Part shown: positions 44,300 to 52,704 of the stretch, piece after piece | Numbering within the stretch: position 1 is the first letter of the stretch | Layout of the letters: every line of letters starts with the position of its first letter | NCBI GenBank assembly: GCA_900143635.1 | Contig: FREY01000008.1 | Coordinates: 62,001 to 126,000 of the forward strand | Source of the DNA: Rhodobacteraceae bacterium Alg231-04 | GTDB taxonomy: Bacteria > Pseudomonadota > Alphaproteobacteria > Rhodobacterales > Rhodobacteraceae | Direction of reading: 5' to 3' | DNA length: 64,000 nucleotides | Translations under genes and position numbers: made by a program | Notes under the pieces: generated by a model | What the model was told of the DNA's origin: nothing | Databases searched by the model: none | The model's input: the letters and a program-made list of their open reading frames with translations, nothing else

Positions 44300-45213
44300 T
44301 GTGGCTCTTTTCTAAAGGCCGTCGCATAGCGGTGTTCGGCATGGGCCCGGAACGGCAGAAAGGGTTCGCTGCCCCAATAGACCTGCCACCAGTTTGGCGG
44401 CGTATGCACGCGGGTCTCATTGTAGATGGTGCGCAGATCCTCGGTAAACGGCTCTAACTTGCATTGTTGGGTCATTTCCACCCGCAGATCCTGATCCATA
44501 CCTTCGACCATAATGACCCCGCGCGGCGTTGTCAGGTTCACGATATTGACGAAAGCTTCGGCTGCATCCGCTGGCTTCAAGTGAAACAGCACATTCTGCG
44601 CAATGACCAGCGGTGCCTGACCGAAACGGTCCAGCAGATCGGCGCCATCCAGAATATTGGCGCTGGAGAAACTGACATGTTCGCGGATCTGCGGTTTGAC
44701 CGAATAGAGCTGCCCATCACGGTCGAAAGTGGCTTCCAGAAAATCCTTGGTCATATATTCGCTATGCAGGGCCTCATCCGCAGAAAAGAGCCCCGCCGCC
44801 GCACGCTCTGCCATCGCCGGATGCAGGTCAGACGCCTGAATATGAAACGCCAGCGCCGGAAACTGCAGTCGCAGCCAAGAGGCTATCGTATAGGCCTCTG
44901 CCCCGTTCGAGCAGGCCAGCAGCGTGATATTCAGCGGCTCTTGCGGCGCCTCGGTGCGCAAAAATTCCAGAATGGGGCCGCTCAGCAATTGCAGCTGCGA
45001 GGGCGAGCGCAGAAAACAGGTATAGGTATGTTCCGATGTCCGGTCACAGTCACGCAAAAGTCGGCGATGGCGGTGCAGCGCATATGGCAGCATCAGCACA
45101 TCATAGAACACGCGGTTCTTGATGAATTTGGCGGCCCGCCGAAACAGTGAGGCCTCCCCGCCTCCATCCGGCAGCTTGGCGCTATAATGCTGATAGTTAA
45201 CAGAATTTTCCAT
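44296..45213 (-). CDS. CheR-like SAM-dependent methyltransferase
   Basis: This 305-residue protein contains the CheR-type SAM-binding motif LLACSNGAEAYTIASWL (about residues 97-113), then FHIQASDLHPAMAERA and LVIAQNVLFHLKP, where CheR proteins have the NVLIYF motif. No chemotaxis genes are nearby, so a different acceptor, such as a carboxyl or amino group on the polysaccharide or an amino-acid substituent, is more likely. It is followed by the ATP-grasp gene upstream on the same strand, with a 65-base gap. Confidence 0.8.
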   Translation of the reverse strand: MENSVNYQHYSAKLPDGGGEASLFRRAAKFIKNRVFYDVLMLPYALHRHRRLLRDCDRTSEHTYTCFLRSPSQLQLLSGPILEFLRTEAPQEPLNITLLACSNGAEAYTIASWLRLQFPALAFHIQASDLHPAMAERAAAGLFSADEALHSEYMTKDFLEATFDRDGQLYSVKPQIREHVSFSSANILDGADLLDRFGQAPLVIAQNVLFHLKPADAAEAFVNIVNLTTPRGVIMVEGMDQDLRVEMTQQCKLEPFTEDLRTIYNETRVHTPPNWWQVYWGSEPFLPFRAHAEHRYATAFRKEPH

Positions 45214-45278
45214 GGAACTCCCAATCTATACTCTCATCACACAGGGCGGCTGGGCCGGGCTCAAATGAAGTCATGCGC

Positions 45279-46517
45279 TCAGGTCTCATGAGGTTCACCC
45301 GTTCTGTCCGTTGCGCGCCGTCCAAAGCGGTTGCCGCCGGGCAATTTGCGCAGCGCGTTGCGGAACGTATTGGTAAACTGCGACAGACCGGGCAGCGGAT
45401 CATGCCATTTCCAGATCACATGGAAATCTGCCGTCAGCGCATCTTTGAGCGCCTGCCACAACGCGCCCGGCACCTGATCGCGCTGCATCATTCCCCGTTT
45501 CAGAGACTGACGCACCCCCTGCACATCGCCGTAGAACCAGGCGTGGCGCAGCCCGCCGTCTGATTCAAATTCCACCTCCTCGCGGTTCGGGTCGATAGCC
45601 AGATCGATCGACAAACGACAAAGCTCCAGCCCGGCGCGATCCGGCACAGCCGTATTGCCATTGAAGCGCGGGTTGAGTTCCAGAAAGCTGATCTCATCCC
45701 GGTCGCGGTCGACCATGAACTGGATAAGGCCAACGCCGGTGTAATCCAGCTCAGCCGCCATGCGGGCGGTATAGTCGCGCAGATCATCGGGCATGGGCAG
45801 AGTGCGACCGCAGACATCAATGCCTGTGCCGTCAAAGGCATCCGTGCGCAGGATCAGTGTCGCCACGGCACGGATGACCCGGCCCTTCTGGGCGGCGAAA
45901 TCCACGTTGTAGCGCGGGCCGCGAATGAACCGCTGCACGATCAGCTGCTCATGCCCATCAGGCCATGCCGTCAGCGATTGCTGCAGCACATCCTTTGTCA
46001 GCGCGATCAACGCCTTGCGCCCGGCTATGGGCTGCGATGACGACAACGGGCGCACCACCAGCGGAAATCCGATCTCTTGTGCTGCGGTCGCGACCTCTTC
46101 CAGCGTATTGACCACCACAGCCGGGGCCGAGGGGATGCCTGCCCGCTCTGCCACATTCAGCATCGCCACCTTGTCGAGCGATGTGGTCACCACCACATCC
46201 GACGGGGTGCCATAAATCCGGCCCGTAGGCAGTTTGTGGCGGTTTTGCGCCAGGCCCAGCACATAGGCTTCCTCGACCGGCACCACGATGCCGATATCCG
46301 GTCTTTCGTCCAGAAATTCAGCCAGACATTCAAAAAAACCCGGTTCCTTGGCCGTCTTGGGCGCATCCCAGACCTCGGCCGTGAAACGTGAAGCGGCGGC
46401 CAATCCGCCCTTATCGCGCGTCACAATGACCCGATACCCCAGCGACGACAATCGCCGGGCGATGGCCACTGTTGGTCGAAAATTGCCCAACAGCAATACA
46501 TTTTGCTTATTCTTCAT
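45279..46517 (-). CDS. ATP-grasp ligase
   Basis: This 412-residue protein has an ATP-grasp fold. The N-terminal QNVLLLGNFRPTVAIARRL and DKVAMLNVAERAGIPSAPA blocks are followed by FPLVVRPLSSSQPIAGRKAL (ATP loop region) and the metal-binding FLELNPRFNGNTAVPDRAG. Members form amide or ester bonds by activating carboxylates with ATP, and some resemble carbamoyl-phosphate-synthetase-type carboxylases. I took ATG 46517; the TTG at 46529 is an alternative. Likely role: attaching an amino acid to a sugar carboxylate. Confidence 0.85.
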   Translation of the reverse strand: MKNKQNVLLLGNFRPTVAIARRLSSLGYRVIVTRDKGGLAAASRFTAEVWDAPKTAKEPGFFECLAEFLDERPDIGIVVPVEEAYVLGLAQNRHKLPTGRIYGTPSDVVVTTSLDKVAMLNVAERAGIPSAPAVVVNTLEEVATAAQEIGFPLVVRPLSSSQPIAGRKALIALTKDVLQQSLTAWPDGHEQLIVQRFIRGPRYNVDFAAQKGRVIRAVATLILRTDAFDGTGIDVCGRTLPMPDDLRDYTARMAAELDYTGVGLIQFMVDRDRDEISFLELNPRFNGNTAVPDRAGLELCRLSIDLAIDPNREEVEFESDGGLRHAWFYGDVQGVRQSLKRGMMQRDQVPGALWQALKDALTADFHVIWKWHDPLPGLSQFTNTFRNALRKLPGGNRFGRRATDRTGEPHET

Positions 46518-46851
46518 GCAGCCCCCCAACCGCTAAACCGGTTTGCGGCCACTCCTTTCCCGAGAACCCACAAACAACACCCAAGGATGGTAAAACCCCG
46601 GAGTGCCTTTTCAATGCCGCGCGGTAATTCTGCGAATTTCGAGCACATCAAATTTATGTTCCCGTCAATTGCGACACCGAATGCAGCTGCATTATGGACT
46701 CTGCAGCGCACAGACCTACTTGGTGAAACAGTGTAAAACTCGGTGCCAAAGGGGGGGCCTTTCGCCGTGCAGCTGCAGACCGGTCTGCGGGCGCCTTTTC
46801 GGCGGTCGGCCGGATATTTCAGCGCGCGGGCGGACGGCGAATTTAGTCGCG
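46518..46851. other. 334-base divergent intergenic region, ATP-grasp / radical SAM genes
   Basis: No convincing gene. It holds a perfect 14-base palindrome, AATGCAGCTGCATT, at 46680-46693, and a G-rich stretch at about 46748-46759. A 44-codon frame on the minus strand ends in an ATGA overlap with the ATP-grasp gene, but it has weak support. The divergent promoters must lie here. Confidence 0.5.
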
Positions 46852-48195
46852 ATGCATAGTCCGATACAGTCAGACCGATACCGCGCCATTGGCGCAGATG
46901 CGCTTCACCGGATGCCGCAGTCAAACCGTCTTCCGGCAGAGACACGCCATGCGATGAATGTCGTCTCCAAGGTTCTGCCGTTTCGGGTAAACACCCATGT
47001 CACCACCCATTTGATCGACTGGGACAGCGCGCCAGATGATCCGCTGTTCCGGCTGGTCTTTCCGCACCGCGATATGCTGTCGCCACAAAATTTTGCCCGC
47101 ATCGAAAAGCTGGTGATGAAAGGCGCGAGCCAGGCCGAGATTGTCGCTGCCGCGCAGGCGGTGCGCGCCCAGCTGAACCCGCATCCTTCCGGCCAGCGCG
47201 AGAAAAACGTGCCCGAGCTGGACGGGACACCCGCAGAGGGGTTTCAGCATAAGTACCGCGAAACGGTGCTCTATTTCCCAGCCCGCGGACAGACCTGCCA
47301 CGCCTATTGCACCTTTTGTTTTCGCTGGGCGCAGTTTGTCGGCGACACCGCGATGAAATTCGCCAGCAAAGAAGCCGAAGCGCTGCAGCGATACCTGCGC
47401 GCCCACCCTGAGGTGACCGATGTGCTGTTGACCGGGGGGGATCCGATGATCATGGGCTCCCACCATATGGCCGCCCAGATCGAACCGCTTCTTAGACCAG
47501 AATTCGACCATGTCAGATCAATCCGCATTGGCACCAAAAGCCTGTCGTTCTGGCCGCAGAGGTTTGTCACCGATGCCGACGCAGATGATCTGCTGCGGCT
47601 GATCGAAAAGGCCACCGGGGCGGGGCGTAATCTGGCGGTGATGGCCCATATCAACCACTGGCGCGAGATCGCAAACCCCATCGCGCGCACCGCCATCCGC
47701 CGCCTGCGCGATGCGGGTGCTGTCATCTACAGCCAGGGGCCCCTGTTGGCCGGGATCAATGACGATCCTAACATCTGGGCCCGCAACTGGACCGAGCAGG
47801 TGCAAATGGGCATCCATCCCTATTACATGTTCATCGAACGAGACACCGGCCCACGCCGCTTTTTCGAGGTTCCGCTACACCGCGCGTTGGACATCTACCG
47901 CGCTGCGACCCAGCAGGTCTCGGGCCTTGCCCGCAGCGCCCGTGGCCCGGTGATGAGCGCCGACCCCGGCAAGGTGGAGGTCATCCAGACCGAAGACCGC
48001 GAAGGCCGCACCCGTTACCTTTTGCAATTCCTGCAGGCGCGCGATCCTGCACAGGTCCGCCGCCCCTTCTGGGCCGAAGGCAATCAGGACGCCTGCTGGT
48101 TTAGCGAGCTTTCGCCTGTATTAGAGCCTTCACCACAGACGAATCTTCGCCCCGTCAACGGTGCCACGATCCTGCAGCCGGGCAAAAATCAGTAA
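46852..48195 (+). CDS. lysine-2,3-aminomutase-like radical SAM/PLP enzyme
   Basis: This 447-residue KamA-family protein has the radical SAM cluster site Cys149, Cys153, Cys156 (CHAYCTFC) and LLTGGDPM for SAM binding. Near the C-terminus, MSADPGKVEV holds Asp371 and Lys374, placed like the PLP lysine and substrate-binding aspartate of lysine 2,3-aminomutase but in a shorter loop than the usual DAPGGGGK. Lysine, arginine and glutamate 2,3-aminomutases make beta-amino acids. No EF-P gene is present, so EpmB-type lysylation is unlikely. I chose ATG 46852, giving the family's usual length. An EPS-linked beta-amino acid is the natural inference. Confidence 0.88.
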   Translation: MHSPIQSDRYRAIGADALHRMPQSNRLPAETRHAMNVVSKVLPFRVNTHVTTHLIDWDSAPDDPLFRLVFPHRDMLSPQNFARIEKLVMKGASQAEIVAAAQAVRAQLNPHPSGQREKNVPELDGTPAEGFQHKYRETVLYFPARGQTCHAYCTFCFRWAQFVGDTAMKFASKEAEALQRYLRAHPEVTDVLLTGGDPMIMGSHHMAAQIEPLLRPEFDHVRSIRIGTKSLSFWPQRFVTDADADDLLRLIEKATGAGRNLAVMAHINHWREIANPIARTAIRRLRDAGAVIYSQGPLLAGINDDPNIWARNWTEQVQMGIHPYYMFIERDTGPRRFFEVPLHRALDIYRAATQQVSGLARSARGPVMSADPGKVEVIQTEDREGRTRYLLQFLQARDPAQVRRPFWAEGNQDACWFSELSPVLEPSPQTNLRPVNGATILQPGKNQ

Positions 48196-48230
48196 TCCTT
48201 TTTGAGGCGGATTTTGCCCACAGCGCCCCG

Positions 48231-49883
48231 TCAGGGGCCGGTGATGGTGATCCGGCGTTCAACCCAATTGCCGCCGTCCTTTTGGTTCGGACCGACGGCA
48301 AAATCCAACTCGTCACCGGCCTGCAGCACCAGGGTCTCGGGCCCCCAAGTAAAGGGCGCATCGGTGACCACCCCGGTGGACAGAACCGTTCCATTGCGAC
48401 TGATACGGATATCCGCGCCGTCCTCATGTGGCTTACCGCGAAACCACTGACCTTCGATCACATATTGTCCGCTTTCCGGCGCGATGAACCGCTCGATCGC
48501 ATAGACCTTGCGCCCATTGAAAATAGCGCTGGCGATCTTGTTAAAAGTGATGGACATCGGTTTCAGATTGGGATGGCCAATGAATGGGTTCCAGTTCCAG
48601 TCCTGCACATCAAAGGGCGTGGTCTTTCCATCCTCGCGCATTGCCAGATACGACCAGGGCGCCGCCCCATAGCCGTAGTAAGAGCTGTAAACCGGCCGGT
48701 CGCGGGTGATGCTGACCGAAAGCCCCTCGCCCCGGATCACCACCGCTTGATCGGACAGCCGCATTACCGGATCGATCGGATTGCCGGAGCTATCGAAATA
48801 ACTGGCCGCGCCGTCGACCTGCAAGTCGCCAGCCGCCCCCCAGGCCACAAAGGCACGCCCGCCTTCGCCAAATTCATAAAGATGATCCTCACCCCGTAAC
48901 CCACGCGCGATGGGGCGGCCCAGCGGCAACAGCTCCGTTTGCAGGAACCGGAAAGCAACGGCCGCGGGCTGTTCCTCGTAAGTCTCGGTGAACAGACCCA
49001 TGTTGGGCCACCATTCCTGTTCACGCAGCGCGTACCAATAGGCGCCGGACACACCGGAGGATCCCATCAGGCTAACCATCTTCACCAGAAAATCCGGCGC
49101 GTCATCCACATCTTTGAACCAATCGCCAAATTCAGTCACCTGCAACGGCTTCTCACCTCCGAACTCGCGCATCAGCGCCCTGAGGCGCAGAATCTCCTTG
49201 TCGACGTTCTGTGGCGCATCCCGGTACGGATGAAAGGAGATCGCATCGCAATGCTCCAACGCACCGCTTTCGAACACGCGGCGCAGATACCCCGTCGCCA
49301 CCGAATGCGCGCCGGTGCACCAAATCTGGGTATCAGGCTGCACCGCTTTCACCGCCTGAGACACCGCCTGTGCCAGCGGGCCAAAATAACGGCCTGGATC
49401 GTCCTCCCAGCGACCTACAAGGAAGCCGTTGGTGTTGTATTCATTGCCCAGCTCGATCCGCTGAATCACATCCGGATAGGCATCAACCACCGCCGCGACG
49501 TATTTCGCATAGGCCTGACGGCCCGCGTCCGAATAGGGCGTCTCGCCACCGTCATAGGCCGGGTGGACACCGGCAACGACCACCAGAATATCCAGACCAG
49601 CCGCACGGGCGGCCTCCAGATAGGGTGAGAATTCACTGATGTCATAGGTGCCGGGCTGGCGTTCGACCTTTTGCCAATACATGCCATCGCGAAATCCGCG
49701 GGCACCGACCTGCGGTAAAAGCTCCATCGCGTTCAAATTCCACCCCTGCGAGAAATGAGTTTGCACCCGCAGTTCAAACATCGGCAAGGCTGTCTCAGCC
49801 CGCCCCAGATGCGGTGCCACAGCCAAGGTCGCGGCCAGCGCCGCACCTGTGACCCACTTCCGATCCTGCACCGCCTTTTTCAT
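48231..49883 (-). CDS. secreted glycoside hydrolase (TIM-barrel, GH39/GH5-like)
   Basis: This 550-residue protein has a signal peptide ending near residue 29 (AGRAETALP). Residues about 35-320 form a TIM-barrel glycosidase with acid/base candidate ELGNEYN (Glu near 145) and nucleophile candidate VTEFGDW (Glu near 247). A C-terminal beta-rich region (about 420-550) looks like a carbohydrate-binding or PA14-like module. It probably trims or degrades the EPS in the periplasm or outside. It converges on the radical SAM gene with 35 bases between. Confidence 0.85.
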   Translation of the reverse strand: MKKAVQDRKWVTGAALAATLAVAPHLGRAETALPMFELRVQTHFSQGWNLNAMELLPQVGARGFRDGMYWQKVERQPGTYDISEFSPYLEAARAAGLDILVVVAGVHPAYDGGETPYSDAGRQAYAKYVAAVVDAYPDVIQRIELGNEYNTNGFLVGRWEDDPGRYFGPLAQAVSQAVKAVQPDTQIWCTGAHSVATGYLRRVFESGALEHCDAISFHPYRDAPQNVDKEILRLRALMREFGGEKPLQVTEFGDWFKDVDDAPDFLVKMVSLMGSSGVSGAYWYALREQEWWPNMGLFTETYEEQPAAVAFRFLQTELLPLGRPIARGLRGEDHLYEFGEGGRAFVAWGAAGDLQVDGAASYFDSSGNPIDPVMRLSDQAVVIRGEGLSVSITRDRPVYSSYYGYGAAPWSYLAMREDGKTTPFDVQDWNWNPFIGHPNLKPMSITFNKIASAIFNGRKVYAIERFIAPESGQYVIEGQWFRGKPHEDGADIRISRNGTVLSTGVVTDAPFTWGPETLVLQAGDELDFAVGPNQKDGGNWVERRITITGP

Positions 49884-50329
49884 CCCGTTCCCCCGCCATG
49901 TCGTTGGTCGACCGCGGCACCCAGTTCCACAACAGGCTGGGATGCGTGTTTGTCACCAATCAGATGTCTCTTCCTACCAATTACATAGCGAGCATTGCCC
50001 ATTGGTCGAGGATCAGGACCTCTGCAAATTATCAATGTGGCCGCTGCCAGTGCCGGTTCACGGAAAATTGCGGACACACGTCTGGAAGCGACCATGCTCT
50101 GCCAATATATTGCACCTGCCTCGCTGCCCGATCGGCCCTCAAAAGCAGGGGCCTCTTTGGGGTCTTCCGATAGGAAGAGACCCGACCGACATGCGCAGCG
50201 CAGCCAGTTCCATCGCCCTGGCGGCTGAAATCAGCCGACAGCACGGGAAGATTTGGCTTATTTCTGCCACTGGGGCCTTTGCTTCTTGCCCATTGTTATC
50301 TGGCCAATCCTCCCAATATATGAGGAGCC
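49884..50329. other. 446-base intergenic region upstream of the glycosidase gene
   Basis: No supported gene; several overlapping frames look like noise. It contains a small hairpin GGCTGAAATCAGCC near 50222-50235, and must carry promoters for the glycosidase gene (minus) and the small membrane-protein gene (plus). I see nothing else. Confidence 0.5.
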
Positions 50330-50491
50330 ATGGCAAACGAGACCAACATTACGAATCGGCGCGCAGACTTGAAAACCGCCGAAACGGGCAAATGCCCCAG
50401 CACCCGAACCAGCGGGCTGACGCTGCGCAGGCTGGTGTTGGGTGGCTGCGTCTTGTTCTGGGTCGCCGTGATTGCCGTTGTGATCCTTTAA
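50330..50491 (+). CDS. small single-span membrane protein (53 residues)
   Basis: This ATG-started frame has GAGGAG just upstream (only 2 bases from the ATG, which is short). It encodes a polar N-terminus of about 33 residues and one C-terminal membrane span (VLGGCVLFWVAVIAVVIL). A second frame at 51499-51657 ends in the same pattern, GGC-x-LFWV-x-VI, and has the same length. That conservation makes both likely real. Both are next to the ExoY-type initiating transferase and a glycosyltransferase, like the small regulatory membrane proteins (for example ExoX) known in rhizobial exo loci. I do not claim homology to ExoX. Confidence 0.65.
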   Translation: MANETNITNRRADLKTAETGKCPSTRTSGLTLRRLVLGGCVLFWVAVIAVVIL

Positions 50492-50505
50492 CCAGCAACG
50501 CGCTT

Positions 50506-51387
50506 CTATTCGAATGTCGTCACGTTTTCCGGCTTCAACCGGCCGCGCAGCAGATCGGCGATTGCCCTGAGGTTCCCCCGCAACCGCCCAAAGCGGTCGA
50601 TCTCGGGTTCGGGGTAAAGTGAGCGCACAAGATTGCTGGAGAAGTTGCGGAACATCATATTATAGGCCCGCTGCCAGATCATCGTTCCCTTGGCATTCAG
50701 ATACAGCGGATTGGCGATCTGCGAATAGCCAAGCCGCAGCCCGCTGCTGCGCCCGGTCTTGGTGCCCAGATGCACACCGCGCAGCGCTTCGGCCTTCACG
50801 ATCCGCCCATGGGCCGCCATCTGGCGCGAGAAATCCACATCCTCGAGCCAGCTGTAAAGCTTCAGCCGGGTATCAAAGCGGATGTGGCCTTCTACCAGCC
50901 CCCGCGCCCGCAGCGCCATATTGCAGCCATAGCAATTATAGACCTCGGCCAGACCCGCGCCTGCCCTCTGGTTTGCGGGTTCCGACAGCAATGCCGTCGC
51001 ATAAGCATGGTCCAGACCCGGACCTTTGATCCCATCGGCAAGAACGGTGCCGGTGACCATAGCAATGTCCGGGTTCTGGTTGAACAGCTGTTCCAGGTTG
51101 GCCAGGAAATCCGGCGCCATGACAAAGTCATCATCCAGAAACAGCATGGCATCATCCGTGTGCAGCATGTCCAGCGCCGCGTTGCGCTGAAAGGTGGCGC
51201 CACGTTCGCTTTCGACAATACAGACCGGAAATGGCAGATCCGACACGGCCCGCGCATCTATGTCACCGGGGCCAGCCACAACAACCACGACCAGATCCGG
51301 CAGACGCGACTGACGCGCAATGTCGCGCACTGTCGGCACAACGATCGCTGGGCGATTGGTGGTCGGGATGGCAACGATCACACGCAT
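50506..51387 (-). CDS. family 2 glycosyltransferase
   Basis: This 293-residue GT-A enzyme starts with MRVIVAIPTTNRPAIVVPTV, has FLDDDFVMAPDFL as the DXD-type metal site (about residue 90) and the acceptor-side SWLEDVDFSRQM. I chose the ATG at 51387, because the upstream 152 residues of the open frame have no homology and cross the small membrane-protein gene. It adds a sugar to the growing repeat unit at the inner membrane. Confidence 0.9.
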   Translation of the reverse strand: MRVIVAIPTTNRPAIVVPTVRDIARQSRLPDLVVVVVAGPGDIDARAVSDLPFPVCIVESERGATFQRNAALDMLHTDDAMLFLDDDFVMAPDFLANLEQLFNQNPDIAMVTGTVLADGIKGPGLDHAYATALLSEPANQRAGAGLAEVYNCYGCNMALRARGLVEGHIRFDTRLKLYSWLEDVDFSRQMAAHGRIVKAEALRGVHLGTKTGRSSGLRLGYSQIANPLYLNAKGTMIWQRAYNMMFRNFSSNLVRSLYPEPEIDRFGRLRGNLRAIADLLRGRLKPENVTTFE

Positions 51388-51498
51388 GAAATCCGCCCCC
51401 CCATGATCCGATTTCCGCCGAATATCACCCCAAAGCGGCCAAGAATATTGACGCAGAGGGTTAATGGGAGTACCCAAAAAGAAAAAAGCATAAATTGT

Positions 51499-51657
51499 AT
51501 GATCGAGCGAGTGAACCACATGATGTTGATTATGCGTGAGTCCAATACGCGCTGCGCCGGATGGATCCGATCCGTGTCTCCCGCAGCAATGCGCCTGGCC
51601 GTCATCGGCGGGTGCTGCCTGTTCTGGGTATCTGTCATCCTGCTTATCGCCTTCTGA
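51499..51657 (+). CDS. small single-span membrane protein (52 residues), paralogue of 50330-50491
   Basis: The frame ends in MRLAVIGGCCLFWVSVILLI, matching the 50330-50491 protein over the membrane span. The start is uncertain: ATG at 51499 gives 52 residues, in line with the paralogue; ATG 51520 or 51532 would be shorter. No clear ribosome-binding site is seen for any of them. It is encoded opposite to the glycosyltransferase and sugar-transferase genes, in the gap between them and overlapping neither. Confidence 0.55.
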   Translation: MIERVNHMMLIMRESNTRCAGWIRSVSPAAMRLAVIGGCCLFWVSVILLIAF

Positions 51658-51682
51658 GCGGGGCCCCGGATCCAGCGGAGCG

Positions 51683-52381
51683 TTACTGTGCGCCCTTTCC
51701 AAGGGCCACGACTTTGACGGTTTTGATGATAATGCCAATGTCGCGCATGAAGGACCGGTTGCGCACGTAATCAACGTCCATCGCAACCCGTTCCTCATAG
51801 GTGGTTGAGCTGCGGCCATTGACCTGCCAGAACCCGGTGACACCCGGTTTTACCGACAGGTAGTCTGTGAAATTGTCGCCATAGTGATGCGCCTCGGCAT
51901 CCACAATCGGGCGCGGACCAACAATTGCCATTTCTCCCCTCAGCACATTCAGGAACTGCGGCAATTCATCGAGGCTGGATTTTCTAAGAAATTCTCCCAG
52001 ACACGTGATCCGCGGATCATCGTCCAATTTCTGGTTTGCCTCCCAATGCTCCCGTATTGCCGGGTCACTGGCCAACAAGGCCTCCAGCCGCGCCTCAGCA
52101 TCCTTCGCCATGGTGCGAAACTTCAGGCAATAGAACGCCTTTCCATCCAATCCAATGCGCTTGTGCGCAAAGAAGATTGGTCCGCCCTCTGTCACCAAGA
52201 TGACAAGCGCGATCAGCACCAGAAACGGTGCAAAGAACAGCAGCGCACAAAGCGCAAATGTCCGGTCGAACAACGATCTAGCTAGATCTTCCCCCCATGA
52301 CGTTTGTCTGGTCGCAACACCTCCTGGCGTGCGGAAAATCGTAGCGTCGGAATCGCGCCCCCCGCGAAAATCAGATCCCAT
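51683..52381 (-). CDS. initiating sugar transferase (ExoY/WcaJ-like)
   Basis: This 232-residue polyprenyl-phosphate sugar-1-phosphate transferase has an N-terminal membrane hairpin (about 40-62), then HKRIGLDGKAFYCLKFRTM with the catalytic Lys-Phe-Arg-Thr-Met region, RKSSLDELPQFLNVLRGEMA, and PRPIVDAE. It starts EPS repeat-unit synthesis by putting the first sugar phosphate on undecaprenyl phosphate. ATG 52381 gives the family's usual length; a TTG-started frame up to 52471 is less likely. It is probably the main control point of the locus. Confidence 0.93.
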   Translation of the reverse strand: MGSDFRGGRDSDATIFRTPGGVATRQTSWGEDLARSLFDRTFALCALLFFAPFLVLIALVILVTEGGPIFFAHKRIGLDGKAFYCLKFRTMAKDAEARLEALLASDPAIREHWEANQKLDDDPRITCLGEFLRKSSLDELPQFLNVLRGEMAIVGPRPIVDAEAHHYGDNFTDYLSVKPGVTGFWQVNGRSSTTYEERVAMDVDYVRNRSFMRDIGIIIKTVKVVALGKGAQ

Positions 52382-52704
52382 AACGCATCCGTAAGTTATT
52401 GGTTCATCCCAGCCACCGGACGGCAGCGAGGACACGTGAACCAATTCGTCCTCCAAATCTATGTAAATCAAACCTTCGCTTCGTCCCGAAAATTTTAACC
52501 TTCTTTTAGAACAATATTATTCCCCAACAAACTACCGTTAAAATTCAATTACTTATAAGTAATATGGGAACCCACCCCTTGCCCATACATTTAGAGGGCA
52601 CCGCCGACCAACCAGCCCAAAATCAATCTGGCACACTGGCCGTCGCACAGCATTTTACGCGCCCTGTTCAGACGTTCCGAATAGTACAACAAAGGTTGAT
52701 GCGC
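52382..52704. promoter_or_regulatory. 323-base regulatory region upstream of the ExoY-type gene
   Basis: This gap separates the acyltransferase stop from the ExoY-type start and is AT-rich at 52480-52570. It contains a perfect 16-base palindrome ATTACTTATAAGTAAT at 52548-52563 and two sites one mismatch from the CtrA box TTAA-N7-TTAA: TTAA at 52495-52498 with TTAG at 52506-52509, and TTAA at 52538-52541 with TTAC at 52549-52552. No gene seen. A 16-base palindrome is expected about once per window by chance. Confidence 0.45.

Noticed and set aside
44296-45213. CheR-like gene as part of a chemotaxis system
   Set aside because: No receptors, CheA, CheB or CheW genes are nearby and the neighbours are EPS genes.
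49849-50622. 257-codon plus-strand frame upstream of the glycosyltransferase
   Set aside because: Composition and lack of domains suggest noise; it also conflicts with the small membrane-protein frame.
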